Positions 1 to 10,683 of a stretch of DNA of 64,000 bases are shown here, in pieces (position 1 is the stretch's first letter; every line of letters starts with the position of its first letter). The position numbers and the translations under genes were made by a program. Under the pieces are notes generated by a model that saw nothing but the letters and a program-made list of their open reading frames with translations, was not told the DNA's origin and did no database searches. Origin of the DNA: Arthonia radiata (Eukaryota > Ascomycota > Arthoniomycetes > Arthoniales > Arthoniaceae); the NCBI GenBank assembly GCA_002989075.1, contig PSQN01000004.1, positions 496,001-560,000 of the forward strand, written 5' to 3'.

Positions 1-369
1 GACGCTGCGGAAACCCAACAGAACGACGAAAACGCCAGAGCGCATACATTGGCAGGGCTGTTCGCGCACCGCCACGGCGGCCACATGGGCGGCGCTGCCG
101 ACGCGTTCAACTCCAACGCGGACGACAGCAACGCCGCAAACCGGCAGATCCAAGCGGACGCGGCGCAGAGAGAAAGAGAGCTGGAGGAGCACCGCCTTGC
201 ACATGGATTGTCCAAGAAAATGAAGAAGGGGGACTTCATGGCGAAGCTGGGGCAACGTGGTCGGGGAGATCGTGGGGGAAGGGGTCACCACTGGTTTGGG
301 AGGGGCAGAGGCGGTGGCAGTGGCGGTGACGACGGTGCTGGAGGATCCGGTAGCAACGTCTCCACATGA
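1..369 (+). CDS. C-terminal part of an RG-rich protein (5' end outside window)
   Basis: The reading frame is open from base 1 and ends at a TGA at 367-369, so the gene starts upstream of the window. The visible 122 residues have a polar, charged stretch (ERELEEHRLAHGLSKKMKKG) and end in a glycine/arginine tail with RGRG and GGRG repeats. RG-rich tails often bind RNA or are arginine-methylated; whether that applies here is inference. No catalytic motif is visible. I do not recognise the family. TTG at 49 is only an internal leucine, not a start. Confidence 0.6.
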   Translation, partial: DAAETQQNDENARAHTLAGLFAHRHGGHMGGAADAFNSNADDSNAANRQIQADAAQRERELEEHRLAHGLSKKMKKGDFMAKLGQRGRGDRGGRGHHWFGRGRGGGSGGDDGAGGSGSNVST

Positions 370-540
370 TGGACGGCTTCGGCTCCGCCTGGCGGTCGAT
401 TGGGGGTTTTGAGCATCTAAAAGCATCATGGTGGTCAGTTCAAGATCATCTGTCGGATCAGGTTTGTGGATTCCGCGGTTTGTAAGGTGTCTACCTATCG
501 ACCGGTTTCCTATGTCGCTCTTTCGTATCTTCCAAGTCGT

Positions 541-610
541 TCCTTCCTTCATCAAGTCGTTCCTTCCTTCATCACGTCGTTCCTTCCTTCATCAAGTCGC
601 TCCTTCCGTC
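541..610 (+). repeat. 20-bp minisatellite, 3.5 copies
   Basis: The unit TCCTTCCTTCATCAAGTCGT occurs three times head to tail with one or two changes per copy, followed by a half copy. It is pyrimidine-rich on the plus strand. It lies about 170 bp downstream of the RG-rich gene, so it may be in its 3' UTR. Confidence 0.85.
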
Positions 611-944
611 GTTGTTTGTGATCTTGCCCCTACTACAATACCCGTCCGACTGCCAATTACGAAACCGCTTCCGCCGCTTTATCTACAAGTTGTGCGCGAT
701 CGCAAGGACAAGTACGGTTCAGTCACGAACACGTCCGGGCCCTCCCAAGACAGGCCTGCAGCATCCGACACATATCACTAACACATATTCAGTGTCCAGC
801 GACACAACGCGTTAGATCGAGCTTGCTTGTCCCTAGAGAAAGATTAGTATTAGATTCCTATTGCCGAATACTGCTTTCCGTCAAGACAAGTAGGCACTGC
901 CAAAGATGACAATAATCTGTCAAATACAGGGATACATCTGATGC

Positions 945-973
945 CACTCTGATTAGGTATGTATTTTTGATGA
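945..973 (+). promoter_or_regulatory. Duplicated upstream block, copy A
   Basis: This 29-bp stretch matches 2325-2353 at 25 of 29 positions, around a shared core AGGTATGTAT. It lies about 400 bp before the start codon of the gene at 1369, and the second copy about 340 bp before the gene at 2689. The two genes also resemble each other, so this is best read as part of a tandem duplication whose 5' flank is partly kept. A regulatory role is inference. Confidence 0.45.
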
Positions 974-1368
974 GTCCACCTCATCCACAGGCTGCTGGCT
1001 ATCCTCGTCAACATCAGGCTCGCAATGAAACCATGACAAGAATCAAGATACGATGGCGCGATCACATTTTCACAGTTATGGCTGTTGTTGACAACCCCCT
1101 CGTACGTGAGCTTTCACAGGAGACTACAACAACGAGGCACTTCCTCATGAATACTTTACGAAGCCTTTCGCACGACATCTGATTGCACAAAGCTCCAATA
1201 AGGATTCGTGGGATCTCCTGCTTTCGTCCCTCTGCCTTCATTCATCACAACTCACTGGACCTTACCACAACTCAAACCCCATATCCTCCCTCTCATAGCT
1301 CGAAGTCCCGCCCACAGTCTCACAGCACCACCCTTTACGAATTCCCATCAAGTCCACACTCCTCGTCC

Positions 1369-2193
1369 ATGTCCGACCACCCCCTCCGCTTCCATGAAAC
1401 CGCCGACCGCATCCGCACCGCGCGCGAACGCGTCGAAGCCCTCGAAGAAAACACCCGCGTAGACCACAACAACGCGTACTACACCCACCGCTTCCGCGGC
1501 CTCCTCGCCAACATGTGGGGCTGCTTCCACCCCTCGCCTCGGCCAGGCGAGACCGAGTATTCCGCGTTTTGCCGGCTTGACAGCGAGGAACGTATGCGGC
1601 GGATGCAGGTGGAAGGGGAAATGCTGCGGCAGGGTGCGGAGCAGCAGTGTTTGCAGACTATACCGGAGCAGCAGTGGTTGCAGGAGCAGCAGCCGTTGCA
1701 GACGTTGCAGGAGCAGCAGCGGTTACAGACGTTACAAGAGCAGCAGAGGAGGCAAGAGGAAGAGTATCGACAATTACAGATGTCACAAGACCGCCAGCGG
1801 AGGCAGGAGGAAGAGCATCGACGGATGGTTAGGGAGCAGGTTAGGGAAATGGAGGAGCTAGAACGAGGCAGAAGGGAGGAGAGGCGGGGAGTGAATCGGC
1901 GGGAGCGGGAGGCGTGGTTGAGGTGGCGGACTGAGGACTTGGAGCGGGAATTGAGGATTGAGCGGGAGAATGAGGAGAGGGCGCCGGGGTTGGCGGGGAT
2001 GAGGGCGGCGCTTCGGCAAGAGTTTCGATGGGGTCGGGGGAGGCAGGGGGCTGGAGGTGGTGAGGGGGGGCGCGGGCAGGAGAGGAGGCTGGGGAAGAGG
2101 CGGAGGGAGGGAGAAGGAGGCCTGTTGGGGAGGGGCGGCCAAGGACGAGATGGCGGCGGTGGGAGGGACGGTGCGGGTGCTAGTGGGGTGTAG
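1369..2193 (+). CDS. Unrecognised Gln/Arg-rich coiled-coil protein, tandem copy 1
   Basis: 274 residues from the ATG at 1369; the frame is open farther upstream but only with non-ATG starts. Residues 35-75 contain a Trp/Cys block (LLANMWGCFHP, then E-x-E-Y/F-x-R-L) also present in the neighbour at 2689. Residues about 95-170 are a long charged, glutamine-rich coiled coil with a 9-residue repeat (LQEQQ-x-LQT). The tail is Gly/Arg-rich and ends ASGV, as the neighbour ends GSGV. No enzyme motif, signal peptide or membrane segment is seen. I do not recognise the family; a lineage-specific gene is likely. The minus strand also carries long open frames here, a side effect of biased base composition. 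Confidence 0.55.
   Translation: MSDHPLRFHETADRIRTARERVEALEENTRVDHNNAYYTHRFRGLLANMWGCFHPSPRPGETEYSAFCRLDSEERMRRMQVEGEMLRQGAEQQCLQTIPEQQWLQEQQPLQTLQEQQRLQTLQEQQRRQEEEYRQLQMSQDRQRRQEEEHRRMVREQVREMEELERGRREERRGVNRREREAWLRWRTEDLERELRIERENEERAPGLAGMRAALRQEFRWGRGRQGAGGGEGGRGQERRLGKRRREGEGGLLGRGGQGRDGGGGRDGAGASGV
1678..1758 (+). repeat. 27-bp in-frame tandem repeat, 3 units
   Basis: Three consecutive 27-bp units encode LQEQQPLQT, LQEQQRLQT and LQEQQRRQE. Units one and two differ at only a few bases, so the expansion is fairly recent. It adds coiled-coil length to the host protein. Confidence 0.75.
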
Positions 2194-2324
2194 ACGCTGG
2201 ACAGGCTGGTCTGGCGGTGGCAGCGGGGCAGGAGGGTGACGACACGGAGATCGAACGACCATCGGAGACAAATCTCCAAACAAAGCCTGTGGGCGAGTAC
2301 TGATACAAGGACAGATATTCTCGA

Positions 2325-2353
2325 CACCCTGATCAGGTATGTATCTGTGATGA
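2325..2353 (+). promoter_or_regulatory. Duplicated upstream block, copy B
   Basis: Partner of the block at 945-973; see that entry. It sits 130 bp after the stop of tandem copy 1 and upstream of tandem copy 2. The centre contains the palindrome TGATCA. Confidence 0.45.
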
Positions 2354-2688
2354 CGCACCTTATCTGTGCTGAGGATCTAAAAGAAGCGTGTTGTCACTAC
2401 TAGCAAGGTCTGCGGTACTCGCCGATCATTTGAGGGACGAAAGAATGCCTGGAGACCGCACACCCGCAAACGCGACCGCTATCGCCTCACGAATACATTG
2501 GAAACACGAGACGTATTACAGACCGCCGTACTAAACACGGTCTCCCTCGACAACCGCTGAGATCCATCAAATAGGCACGACCATCCTCAAACTCGCACTC
2601 GCCCTGTCTCAACGTCGCTACATCGACCTGTCTCCACTCTACAACACCAACACTCGCCACCTCATCCCCACAAAACTCCAGCACCAGC

Positions 2689-3117
2689 ATGACCGCCCCA
2701 AGAGACCCCGCCCCCCTCCCCTCGCACACCCTTCAACACCACCAAGACGCCGACTCCGACGACGCGCAGCACTCGAAGCAAATCGAGCGCGCCAACCGGA
2801 GCTGGGCGGACACGTTTGGGTCATTTCTCGCGGGTCTGTGGAAGTGTCATTCGCCTGCGCATGCGACGAGTAGAGAGGAGGTGGACCATTACGCGAGACT
2901 GCAGGAGAAGCAATTGGAGAGTGAGAGGGTCTTTGAGACTGGGAAGGGTGGGGAGAGTGGGAAGGCGGGGCCGAGTAGAAAGACTTTAGAGAGTGTCAAG
3001 GAAGATGGAGGGGGCTTGGCGAAGAAGTCGAGGGGAAAGAGAAAGAGGAAGAGGGAAAATGATGAAGAAGGCGGAGGTGGTAAAGGTGGTGACGAGGTTC
3101 GGGGCAGTGGGGTGTAG
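2689..3117 (+). CDS. Unrecognised small basic protein, tandem copy 2
   Basis: 142 residues. Residues 40-75 (FLAGLWKCHSP, then REEVDHYARL) align with the Trp/Cys block of the upstream gene (LLANMWGCFHP, then ETEYSAFCRL), and both proteins end G-x-SGV directly before TAG. The long coiled coil of copy 1 is missing. The C-terminus has a lysine/arginine cluster (KKSRGKRKRKRE) that would serve as a nuclear localisation signal. Same strand, 495 bp apart. Function unknown; tandem duplication followed by divergence is the simplest account. Confidence 0.5.
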   Translation: MTAPRDPAPLPSHTLQHHQDADSDDAQHSKQIERANRSWADTFGSFLAGLWKCHSPAHATSREEVDHYARLQEKQLESERVFETGKGGESGKAGPSRKTLESVKEDGGGLAKKSRGKRKRKRENDEEGGGGKGGDEVRGSGV

Positions 3118-4008
3118 GTCTTGAGTTGTAAGAAAGTTATGTCGTCGGCTGCTGCGTCACCGAGCTTTCTAACAGCCGAGCTGGACAGGATCAAGGTATA
3201 CCGAATACAGACACCGCCGCGATGTCGCGAGGTGCTCGTTGAGCGACTCGAGGAGCAGTTGCGGAAGCTCGAAGCCGGCAGCGCTTTCGTAAATCCGAGG
3301 CGTTCTGACAGCTCGAGGATTGCAAGCTTCAGCGCCGACGCTGCAATGGAGCAGACCCAAGAGTAGAAGAAAGAATGGAGAGGCCTGGGCGTGACTATGC
3401 TTTGAAGAGCCTGGGTGCTGTGATACCTCAGGTCTATGAAGTATCAGTATTCGGTACGGTGCTGCTGAAGTGGGTTACGAAGCCTGGAGAGATGTTGCGG
3501 GCACTTGGATGAAGCAATGCTTTCAGACAGCATCGATGCTGCGTTATCCAGCCATACGCCAGTGCAAAGCTTCTCGGCTCGGCTCCGCTGCTGCACACTC
3601 CGGACCGTGAAGAGACGGAATGGAGGCTCGAGTGCCTTCAAGCTTCTAAAGAGCATCGATATTTCATTGCCTGAGGCTTGTCAAAGCGTCCACGCCCCAG
3701 GAGAGCTCTACTCGACCAGGGCCCAGACCTCCGGGGGACTTTGTGGGATGCTTAAGTAATGCGATGCTTTTGTACAATATCTCCACTCACGCTAAACGTG
3801 TTTACAATACCTGCGAGTATCGATGTGCCAGTGCTGCTCAGTTCAGTGCGTCGTCAACCAAACCAGACATGGAACGTAGCCCAACCGGGCCTTTGCGCTC
3901 GAGCAGCACTTACACTCAACATACCTCATCCAATTCAGAGCACCAACACACAGCTCACAACAATCTCCCGCCACCCACCCTCTCTTCAGTCCACCGACCC
4001 TACACCAC
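3118..4008. other. Intergenic, about 0.9 kb
   Basis: Convergent gap between the small basic protein gene and the oxygenase gene. Only short open frames with no family features; I see nothing supportable. Confidence 0.5.
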
Positions 4009-5048
4009 TCACAAACCCCCATCCTCCCTATCCGTCCGCTTATAAAGCAAATCCGTCCTCACAGTAAACTTCACACCCCTCTTCACCTCCTCCCCACTAT
4101 GCATCAACCTCTTATGCTGAAAAATCAACACCCGTCCCTGCACGGCGCTCACATCCACCCGCGGCTCGGGCTCCTTCATCCCCAGCATCCCCCGTACCCC
4201 GCCCTTCGCTCGTCCCCCTCCATATTTCTTCCCCCAAAACGTCGTCTCACCACCCTCCACGCCCTCGCCGTTCAAATACAAATGCAGCGTATACAACGTC
4301 CGCTCATACGGTTTTGTGGCGTCCGCGGCACTCTCGTAGCTGCCGTCGCAGTGGCGGCCGAAGAAGGCGCCGGCGCTGTAGCGGAGGAAGCGCATGCGCT
4401 CGTTGGCGCGCGTGAAGGCCCAGGTTTGGGATTTGGCGGCGTATTCGCCTAGGACGGCTTCGGCGTTGCCGGCGGTTGTGGAGACGGTGGTGAGTTCGGT
4501 GCGGACGGCGCTGGGGTGGGTTAGTATGCCTGCGAAGGGGGTCGGTGCGGTGGATGGGTGGGATGGGATGCATGACCGAAAGAGTGCGTGAAGAGGTACG
4601 GCATGGAGAGGTGAAGCACCGAGGATAGTAGGAGAAACTCTCACCCATCCTCAGCATTCAAACACCGCTCAACAATCCGGTCCACAATCTCCTGGCGGTC
4701 CCAGATGATACGGTCACTCCTCCTATAATCCGTCGCAGCGATCTCAAAGTTGCCGCCCATGTTGACAAGAGCGGGCCGCCATGGGTCATTGCTATTCTCG
4801 CTGCTCTCCTCCGCCAGCTCTATCAGCTTCTTGCACTCGGACGGGCTTAGCACATTCTCCAACACGCGGGCGTAGAGGCCGTCGTAGTCTGGGATGGCGG
4901 AGTTGGCGAAGTCGATGCGATGGGTGGTGATCGGTTGAGAGTCCTCGGCCGGGGTGGTGAGGAAGGTGTCTGGGAGAGGGATCTGACGGCTGGTGTAGTT
5001 TACTTGGACTGGTTGAGAGTGGGAGGGGATGTTGGTGTTGGGTTTCAT
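4009..5048 (-). CDS. 2-oxoglutarate/Fe(II) oxygenase, prolyl 4-hydroxylase type
   Basis: Two exons, 5048-4645 and 4510-4009, with a 134-bp intron (GTGAG donor, TACTAAC branch site, CCCCAG acceptor); product 301 residues. The double-stranded beta-helix core shows the iron site HCD (His188, Asp190) and distal His272 in LMHSGEE. Lys282 in VKFTVRTD fits the 2-oxoglutarate-binding position. The GEGVEGGETTFW stretch is typical of P4H alpha-like domains. No signal peptide is seen, so a cytosolic or nuclear protein hydroxylase is more likely than a collagen-type ER enzyme. Substrate not predictable. The TSR3 gene follows upstream on the same strand. Confidence 0.85.
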
Positions 5049-5794
5049 GGTGATGGCTTGGTAGTGGGAGTCTTTCTGCGTTGGTGGCGAGGGTGTAAAA
5101 AGAGGATACTACTCGAGCACAGAAGACGAGATATGAGAGTAATTAAGAGATGGAAAGAGATGATTGTCTTCACAAACTTGTTTGCAATACTACCGCCTGT
5201 TGCGGTTCACAAGGCGGTCGCTATGCATGAGCCATGTGTATCGTGGCTGCCTCCAGGCAGCTAGCGCTGAGGCTGTGCTTTTAACAGGGGTTCTCTGGAC
5301 TCAAGATCCTCGAATTTTTGTGTTGCTGGCAAAGCGCTCTCATGTCAGGACCGCACGAGCAGTACGGGGCTTTCACTTAGCTGGAGTCAATCATTGAGAG
5401 TCTGTAGACACCGGAACACGCAGGATATTGAACGCCGCGAGTCGGAGGCACGTTTAAGGCTGCCTGCAGTAGTAGTGCTACACACAATCTGGAACCTACT
5501 CGATCCAGTTGAAGCTTTCTTACTGCTGGGCAAAAATTAGCAAGAGGTATCAAGCCATCGGTCGAACACGGTTTGTGCAAGGTCGATTGTGGTCAGCGTT
5601 TGTGAAAGCTGCCAGCGTGAGGCACTTTGCACAGCACCTTCGATAGAGAAGTTTTCTTCGACGCGACCGATCTCTGACATTAATAATGCCATAGTTAATT
5701 AGAATAAAGATAGAGTGTGGGCGCTGTGGGGTTTGGCCAGGTGGGTGAGGCTTCGCTCCGGACCGCCCTACCTCGCTCCGGTGATGAATCGAAG
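5049..5794. other. Intergenic, about 0.75 kb
   Basis: Promoter side of the oxygenase gene and 3' side of TSR3. No gene or RNA recognised. Confidence 0.5.
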
Positions 5795-6973
5795 CTATCG
5801 TTTCTTCGGCGCATTCAGCACCGTCCTTGAGAATGATGCAGTCGCCGAGGCCTTCTGATCGAGCTGCCGTTGGCGCTCTTTCGCTGTGATACCCGTGCGG
5901 TCCGTGGCAGGAGTAGCATTGATAATGTTGTCGAACTCTTCATCGTCGCCGATGTCTGAGCCTGACAGCGCGTCCGAGTCGTCCTGAAGCAGCTGCTCTC
6001 CATTCGTTGGTGGCACAAGAGGCACGCCGCCTCCTTTGTGTATAGGAGCTGGCGCTTTCTCATCGTCACCGTTCGCGAACGTCTTTGACGCCAGGACCTT
6101 TCGTCTTAGCTCAGCCATCTCTTCCTCATTATCCGACAAATCAGGCAACTCAGGCTGTTCCATCTCGCTCTCCCCATTTTCACTCCCCTCCCCATTCCCA
6201 TCTGCATCTTCATTCACCTCCTCATCATCACCCCCATCCTCACTATCCGCCCGTTCCCTCCTATTCCTATTCCCCATCTTCCACGGATCCGCCTCATCCG
6301 CCTCCCGCTCACCCTTCGCATCCTCATACTCCTTCTCAATCTTCTTCAACCACGCCTCCTGCACGCTCTTCACCTCCTCTTCATTCTGACACGCCGCATA
6401 CCGCTTCAACACCGTCTCATTGATCCTTACAAACGCCTCCCCATAGCTGAACGTGCTCAATATCTCTTCCGCCCAGTCCGCATGCCCGCAGATGTAGAAA
6501 CACGCCGCAAGCGCCTCCACGCAGTTCAACCGCCACGGCCGTCCGTAGTTCGTCGGATTCGCGGGCAATAGATACGGCAGCAGCCTCTCGCACTTCCCAC
6601 CAATCCGTGAAAACGGTACCTCCTCCACCCGCTTCCACGAGCACTCGACCACCGCTGCGCCGTACTGCTCCAAAAGCTCTTTGTCACTGGGGTTCAGAAC
6701 CGTCTTGGCTTTCGGCGACACGACCACGCCTGCGAACTTCTGCCCGACGTGCAGCTCGCGCATGAGACCTAGCCGCATCAGCCGCTTGCCGGAACAGCGC
6801 TTGGCGTCGCAGTGCTCGAGGTCCCAGCATGCGGCCGTGAAGGGCGGGCGGCGGGCGGTGGCGTTGCCGAGGTAGTCTGTGCTGTCGTTTTCGGCGGCGC
6901 GACGGTGGGCGGAGTGGCTGTGGAAGCCTTTGCCGCCGCGTGGGCGGGCGTGGTCTTTCTTGTCGCGGACCAT
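5795..6973 (-). CDS. TSR3: 18S rRNA aminocarboxypropyltransferase Tsr3
   Basis: 392 residues, one exon. Tsr3 transfers the 3-amino-3-carboxypropyl group from S-adenosylmethionine to a hypermodified pseudouridine of 18S rRNA during late cytoplasmic 40S maturation. Family blocks are clear: LEHCDAKRCSGKRL near residue 55, VVECSWKRVEEVPF near 110, and LPANPTNYGRPWRLNCVEAL near 140, which forms much of the cofactor pocket in this SPOUT-like fold. The C-terminal 180 residues are acidic and low-complexity, as in other fungal Tsr3 proteins, and make it longer than the yeast protein. The ATG at 6973 precedes the usual basic N-terminus. Confidence 0.93.
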   Translation of the reverse strand: MVRDKKDHARPRGGKGFHSHSAHRRAAENDSTDYLGNATARRPPFTAACWDLEHCDAKRCSGKRLMRLGLMRELHVGQKFAGVVVSPKAKTVLNPSDKELLEQYGAAVVECSWKRVEEVPFSRIGGKCERLLPYLLPANPTNYGRPWRLNCVEALAACFYICGHADWAEEILSTFSYGEAFVRINETVLKRYAACQNEEEVKSVQEAWLKKIEKEYEDAKGEREADEADPWKMGNRNRRERADSEDGGDDEEVNEDADGNGEGSENGESEMEQPELPDLSDNEEEMAELRRKVLASKTFANGDDEKAPAPIHKGGGVPLVPPTNGEQLLQDDSDALSGSDIGDDEEFDNIINATPATDRTGITAKERQRQLDQKASATASFSRTVLNAPKKR

Positions 6974-7356
6974 TGGGTTGGGTGGGTGTGGTGTGAGGAT
7001 AGGTCTTGGGATTGGGAGGTAAACGAGAGGGCTGACTTCTCAGAATGCGAAGAAGAATGAAAGATAATTGCAGTGGGGCAGACGAGGGTATTAGGTGTTT
7101 AGCAAGGGTGAATTAGGTGCAGGAATGGCAGACAACAATGTCAGATCGCTGGCATATGAATACAGCCATTCTAGACGTCATCTGCAAAGCAAAATGTCTA
7201 TCACGAGTTGCTCCAAGTGGTAAGTCGGCGTAGATTCACCGGCAGGGGTGCGGGAAATCAGCGCGTGATCGCCGAGACGCTCGTTTGTAGACAAGGGGAA
7301 GATTTCGGTGCAATATTGATATATCATGTTCATTAATAAGGGTATCTCATAAATGT
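6974..7356. other. Intergenic, about 0.4 kb
   Basis: TSR3 promoter and 3' flank of the ABC transporter gene. Nothing else recognised. Confidence 0.5.
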
Positions 7357-10300
7357 CTATGCGCCGATCCTTGGACTGATCAGTAGCCCACCAAATGCAA
7401 GCACGCGGTATATTATCCCGATCACCAGAAGCATGGCGCTGTCCAAAGCCACCTGATGCAGCGAATACCCCATATTCTTTTGTACACTGTCGAGCTGGTA
7501 GAGCCCTTCCACGGGCGCGATCAGCTTCGTGATGAATGCCTCTGCGACCCAAGTACCCGGCGAGGCTCGCCACAGCCACTCCACGTGCCATCCTTTCACC
7601 TTTGCGAGCTGCGGCGACGCACCGCTGAGCACCCCGACGATAAGACTCGCCATCACTGCAAGTAAGGGTGCGTCCTCACGACGGGTGATCATGGCCACAG
7701 CGGAAGCCAAGCCGTAGATACAGAAGAAGTAGAGGAGATCCAGCCAGTATACCATGCCCCAGCTCATGGGCGGCACAGCGAGAAGGTAGAACGGGATCGT
7801 GAAGTGCAGGCAGCCGATAACCATCCGTGGTATTGTCGATATGACTTTGGCGATATAGTAGGCGAGGCGACTGTGGCCTGACTCTGATTCACGGCGGTAG
7901 ATGAGCTTCTCTTCCGCGAAGATCTTGACAGCGGGCGAGCTCGCAATTAGGCCAATGCCAATGCACACGAGTAGAGCAAGCATCGGCGCTGACCGGTAGT
8001 CGCCTGCAGACGACAGCATCTGGTACGGTTCGTGGTAGACTGAAACAAACATTGCGCCCTTCTTCCCGTTCTGAGCCAGACCGATGAGGAAGCCGCCTAT
8101 GGCTGCGACGCCCATCTCGAACCAGAAGGATGAGCGTTGTCGGTATTGTTGTAGAAGGGAGCGATTGAGGCAATAGTACGTCTGCCTCCATGCTGGCGCT
8201 CCACGTTTCTTAATTGACGCACGTAATGACGCTGTTTCTTGGAGCGAGGAGTTGCGCCTGTCGATCTTGTCCATGCCAGCTGTCGTCTTTTGCCAGTAAC
8301 CGATCAGGGCCTCTTTCGATACTTCGCCGTGAGGCTTGTAATCACGACCATTCCCAGTGATGATATCTGTGACCACATCACCTCTGTTTGCGTGCTCTGG
8401 CGTACGGAAGCCAAATTGCTCAAAGTATGCTTTGACGTCCTCTTCGGGACCTTGGTAGATCGTTTGACCGTTGCCTAGAAGGATGAGGTTGTCAATCATC
8501 TCGAAGATTTCAGCACGAGGCTGATGAATGATGACAATGACCGAAATGCCAAGCTTCGAAAGAGCTTTGAGAGTTCTCATAATCGATCCTGCGGCAGTCG
8601 CATCGAGACCTGACGTTGGCTCGTCTAGAAATACTGCCATTGGTGCTGCTGCCAGCTCCATCCCGATGCTGACACGTTTCCGCTGGCCACCAGAGATGAT
8701 TGGCCTTGCGATTGTACCGACCATCGAGTTGCTCACATGAGACAGCTCCAGACAATCGACAACAGCGTCGACATGGCTGTTGATATCTTTGCGTGACCAC
8801 GTTTTCGGAAGACGAATGCGGGCACTGTGGAGAATGTTCTCGCGGACTGTGAGCTCGGGTAGAACAATATCGTCTTGTGGCACGTAACCAATGATCTTCT
8901 TGTAATTTTTCATCTTACCAGCCACTCCATTGACTGTGACTTGGCCACCAGTGTGCGCTTGCTTGCCCATCAACACGTTCACAAATGTCGACTTCCCAGC
9001 ACCACTTCCGCCCATCACGCCAACGAGGGTTCCGGCTTTGATCTCGCCAGATATGTCCTGCAGAACAGGCCTCTGTGCACCCTTAGGATAAAAGCCTAGT
9101 TCAGCAAAGCCGAACGAAAGACCAAAGTTGGAGCCTTGTATGGCTTTCCGCATAGACTCAACGAATGCTTGCAGCTCCGAACTTGCGTTCAGGTTCATCT
9201 TCATCGTTGACTTCGCATTGCCACTCAAGCTACCCGAGAAGCCGGTCGGCTTTCGGAGAAGCGCAGCCACAGCGTCCGGCGTGATTTCAACCATCTCGGT
9301 GTCCTCCTCAATCTTTCCATATCCCTTTCGCTCCATGAACGCGCCTTTGCCCATTTGAGCAGGGAGATGTACCAATCGATGGCTCCTGTGATCAGCCATT
9401 GAGAAGTACCAGCCTAGGAACAGTATGAGCAGGATCAGGATAATGTCGAGAGCAACGAGCATTCCAAGCGGGAGAATAAAGTATTGCACTGATGCGCCGG
9501 AAGGGCAATATGACCCAATCGTGCACTTAGTAGGTCGCCATGCGCCTTGCGGACAGTATGACCCCGATGGGCACTTGATTTGCTCCTTGCCCCCGGGCGG
9601 ACAGTAATAACCCTGCGTACACGCCGCAGGCTCAAAAGGACCCATGCCAATGTTCATGCCACCAAGCGTGCAGCTGAGGCCAGCTAGCCTCGCCTCTAGG
9701 CAAGCATCTACTGGAGGACAGTATTGTGGCAAGGAGTTGACGGTGTTGTTCGGGCAGTAGAATCCCTCCAGACAACCTTGCTGTTGCCATGAAGTGACAT
9801 TTTGAATCTGAATGGGCATTGCGCCTGGCAAGTAACAAGGGGCTGCGGAGTACGGAGTTTGATTGGCAGCGATGGCTTTTGCTGCTTCATAGTAGGAGGT
9901 CGTCCAGCTTGTCTGATTCTTGCCAGAGCATGCTTGGTCGTAGGGACTCATCTGATCTGGAGGCACGCTTGATAGCGGAGCCAACGGAGCGTTTGTCTGC
10001 TCTGAAGTCTCGATCATGGGACTATCCAGATTTGGCGGGTTGCTTGCATCCTCGATCGGTAGTCCGCGCCAATCCACCTTTGGATCCTTGATGGTGAACC
10101 ACTTTCCGGTGTTACCGGTATATGCGCTCATGCTGTGGTTTCCAAAACATCGCCATGCGGTGGAGATGTCTGGCGCACCTCGTAAAGCGCACAAACAGCC
10201 ACCGTCATCGAGAAAGGTAGGCCCCAGTGGACTGAAGATTAAGTGTCAGCACATTGCGCTCTGAACAGCAATCTCGTCAGGGTCAATATGCGCTTCGTGC

Positions 10301-10683
10301 ATCTTCATCCACAGCGCCGGAGATGACTTCTTGATTGGGCCAAAAACCTCCACAGAACCTAAAGTGTGGACGCTGTAAACTTACGGGTCCGTGGGGTAGA
10401 AAATGTCCGTAGGAACCTTGGCTGGGTCAGTCCCAGGAAGTCCCCTCAGACCTGCAGGGAGCAACGAATTGGAGGGATCTGAGGACTGAGCTGGTGGTGG
10501 TGCAGCACTCGAGGATGGCGCCTGGCTGGGGTTCGATGTCGAGCTCATGGCACTCGTGGGGTTCTTTGACGTCGCGTCACTCCCGGATGGCGCATTGCTT
10601 TGGTCAGAATCGTTGATGTCGTTGGACACATCCGCAGGATCATTTTGTCGTCCCGAAAGAGGTGCACTCTCCACTTGCGCCAT
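7357..10683 (-). CDS. ABCG-type transporter with Cys-rich lumenal domain (Adp1-like)
   Basis: Exons 10683-10385 and 10231-7357, with a 153-bp intron (GTAAGT to CTTCAG), give about 1,057 residues. Order: Ser/Pro-rich N-terminus; Cys-rich EGF-like region (about 250-345, repeated YCP motifs); a membrane helix (about 350-375); an ATP-binding domain with Walker A GGSGAGKST near residue 510, signature ISGGQRKR and Walker B VFLDEPTSGLD; then an ABC2-type membrane domain with about six helices. This half-size layout with an N-terminal Cys-rich part matches yeast Adp1. Substrate unknown. The N-terminus is uncertain: the family normally has a signal peptide, none is visible after the ATG at 10683, and the frame is open upstream to about 10750, so a 5' exon may be missing. 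Confidence 0.88.

Larger units (their letters stand above)
370..1368. other. Intergenic, about 1 kb, with a short minisatellite
   Basis: No convincing gene. It holds the 20-bp tandem repeat at 541-610 and the first copy of a duplicated upstream block near 945-973. Frames open across 428-781 are low-complexity and show no family features. Confidence 0.6.

Noticed and set aside
428-781. Plus-strand open frame of 117 codons spanning the 20-bp minisatellite
   Set aside because: Low-complexity, no family features, and partly made by the tandem repeat itself.
1479-2327. Long minus-strand open frame of 282 codons
   Set aside because: Antisense shadow of the Gln/Arg-rich gene; Cys/Ser/Arg-biased and without domain or start context.
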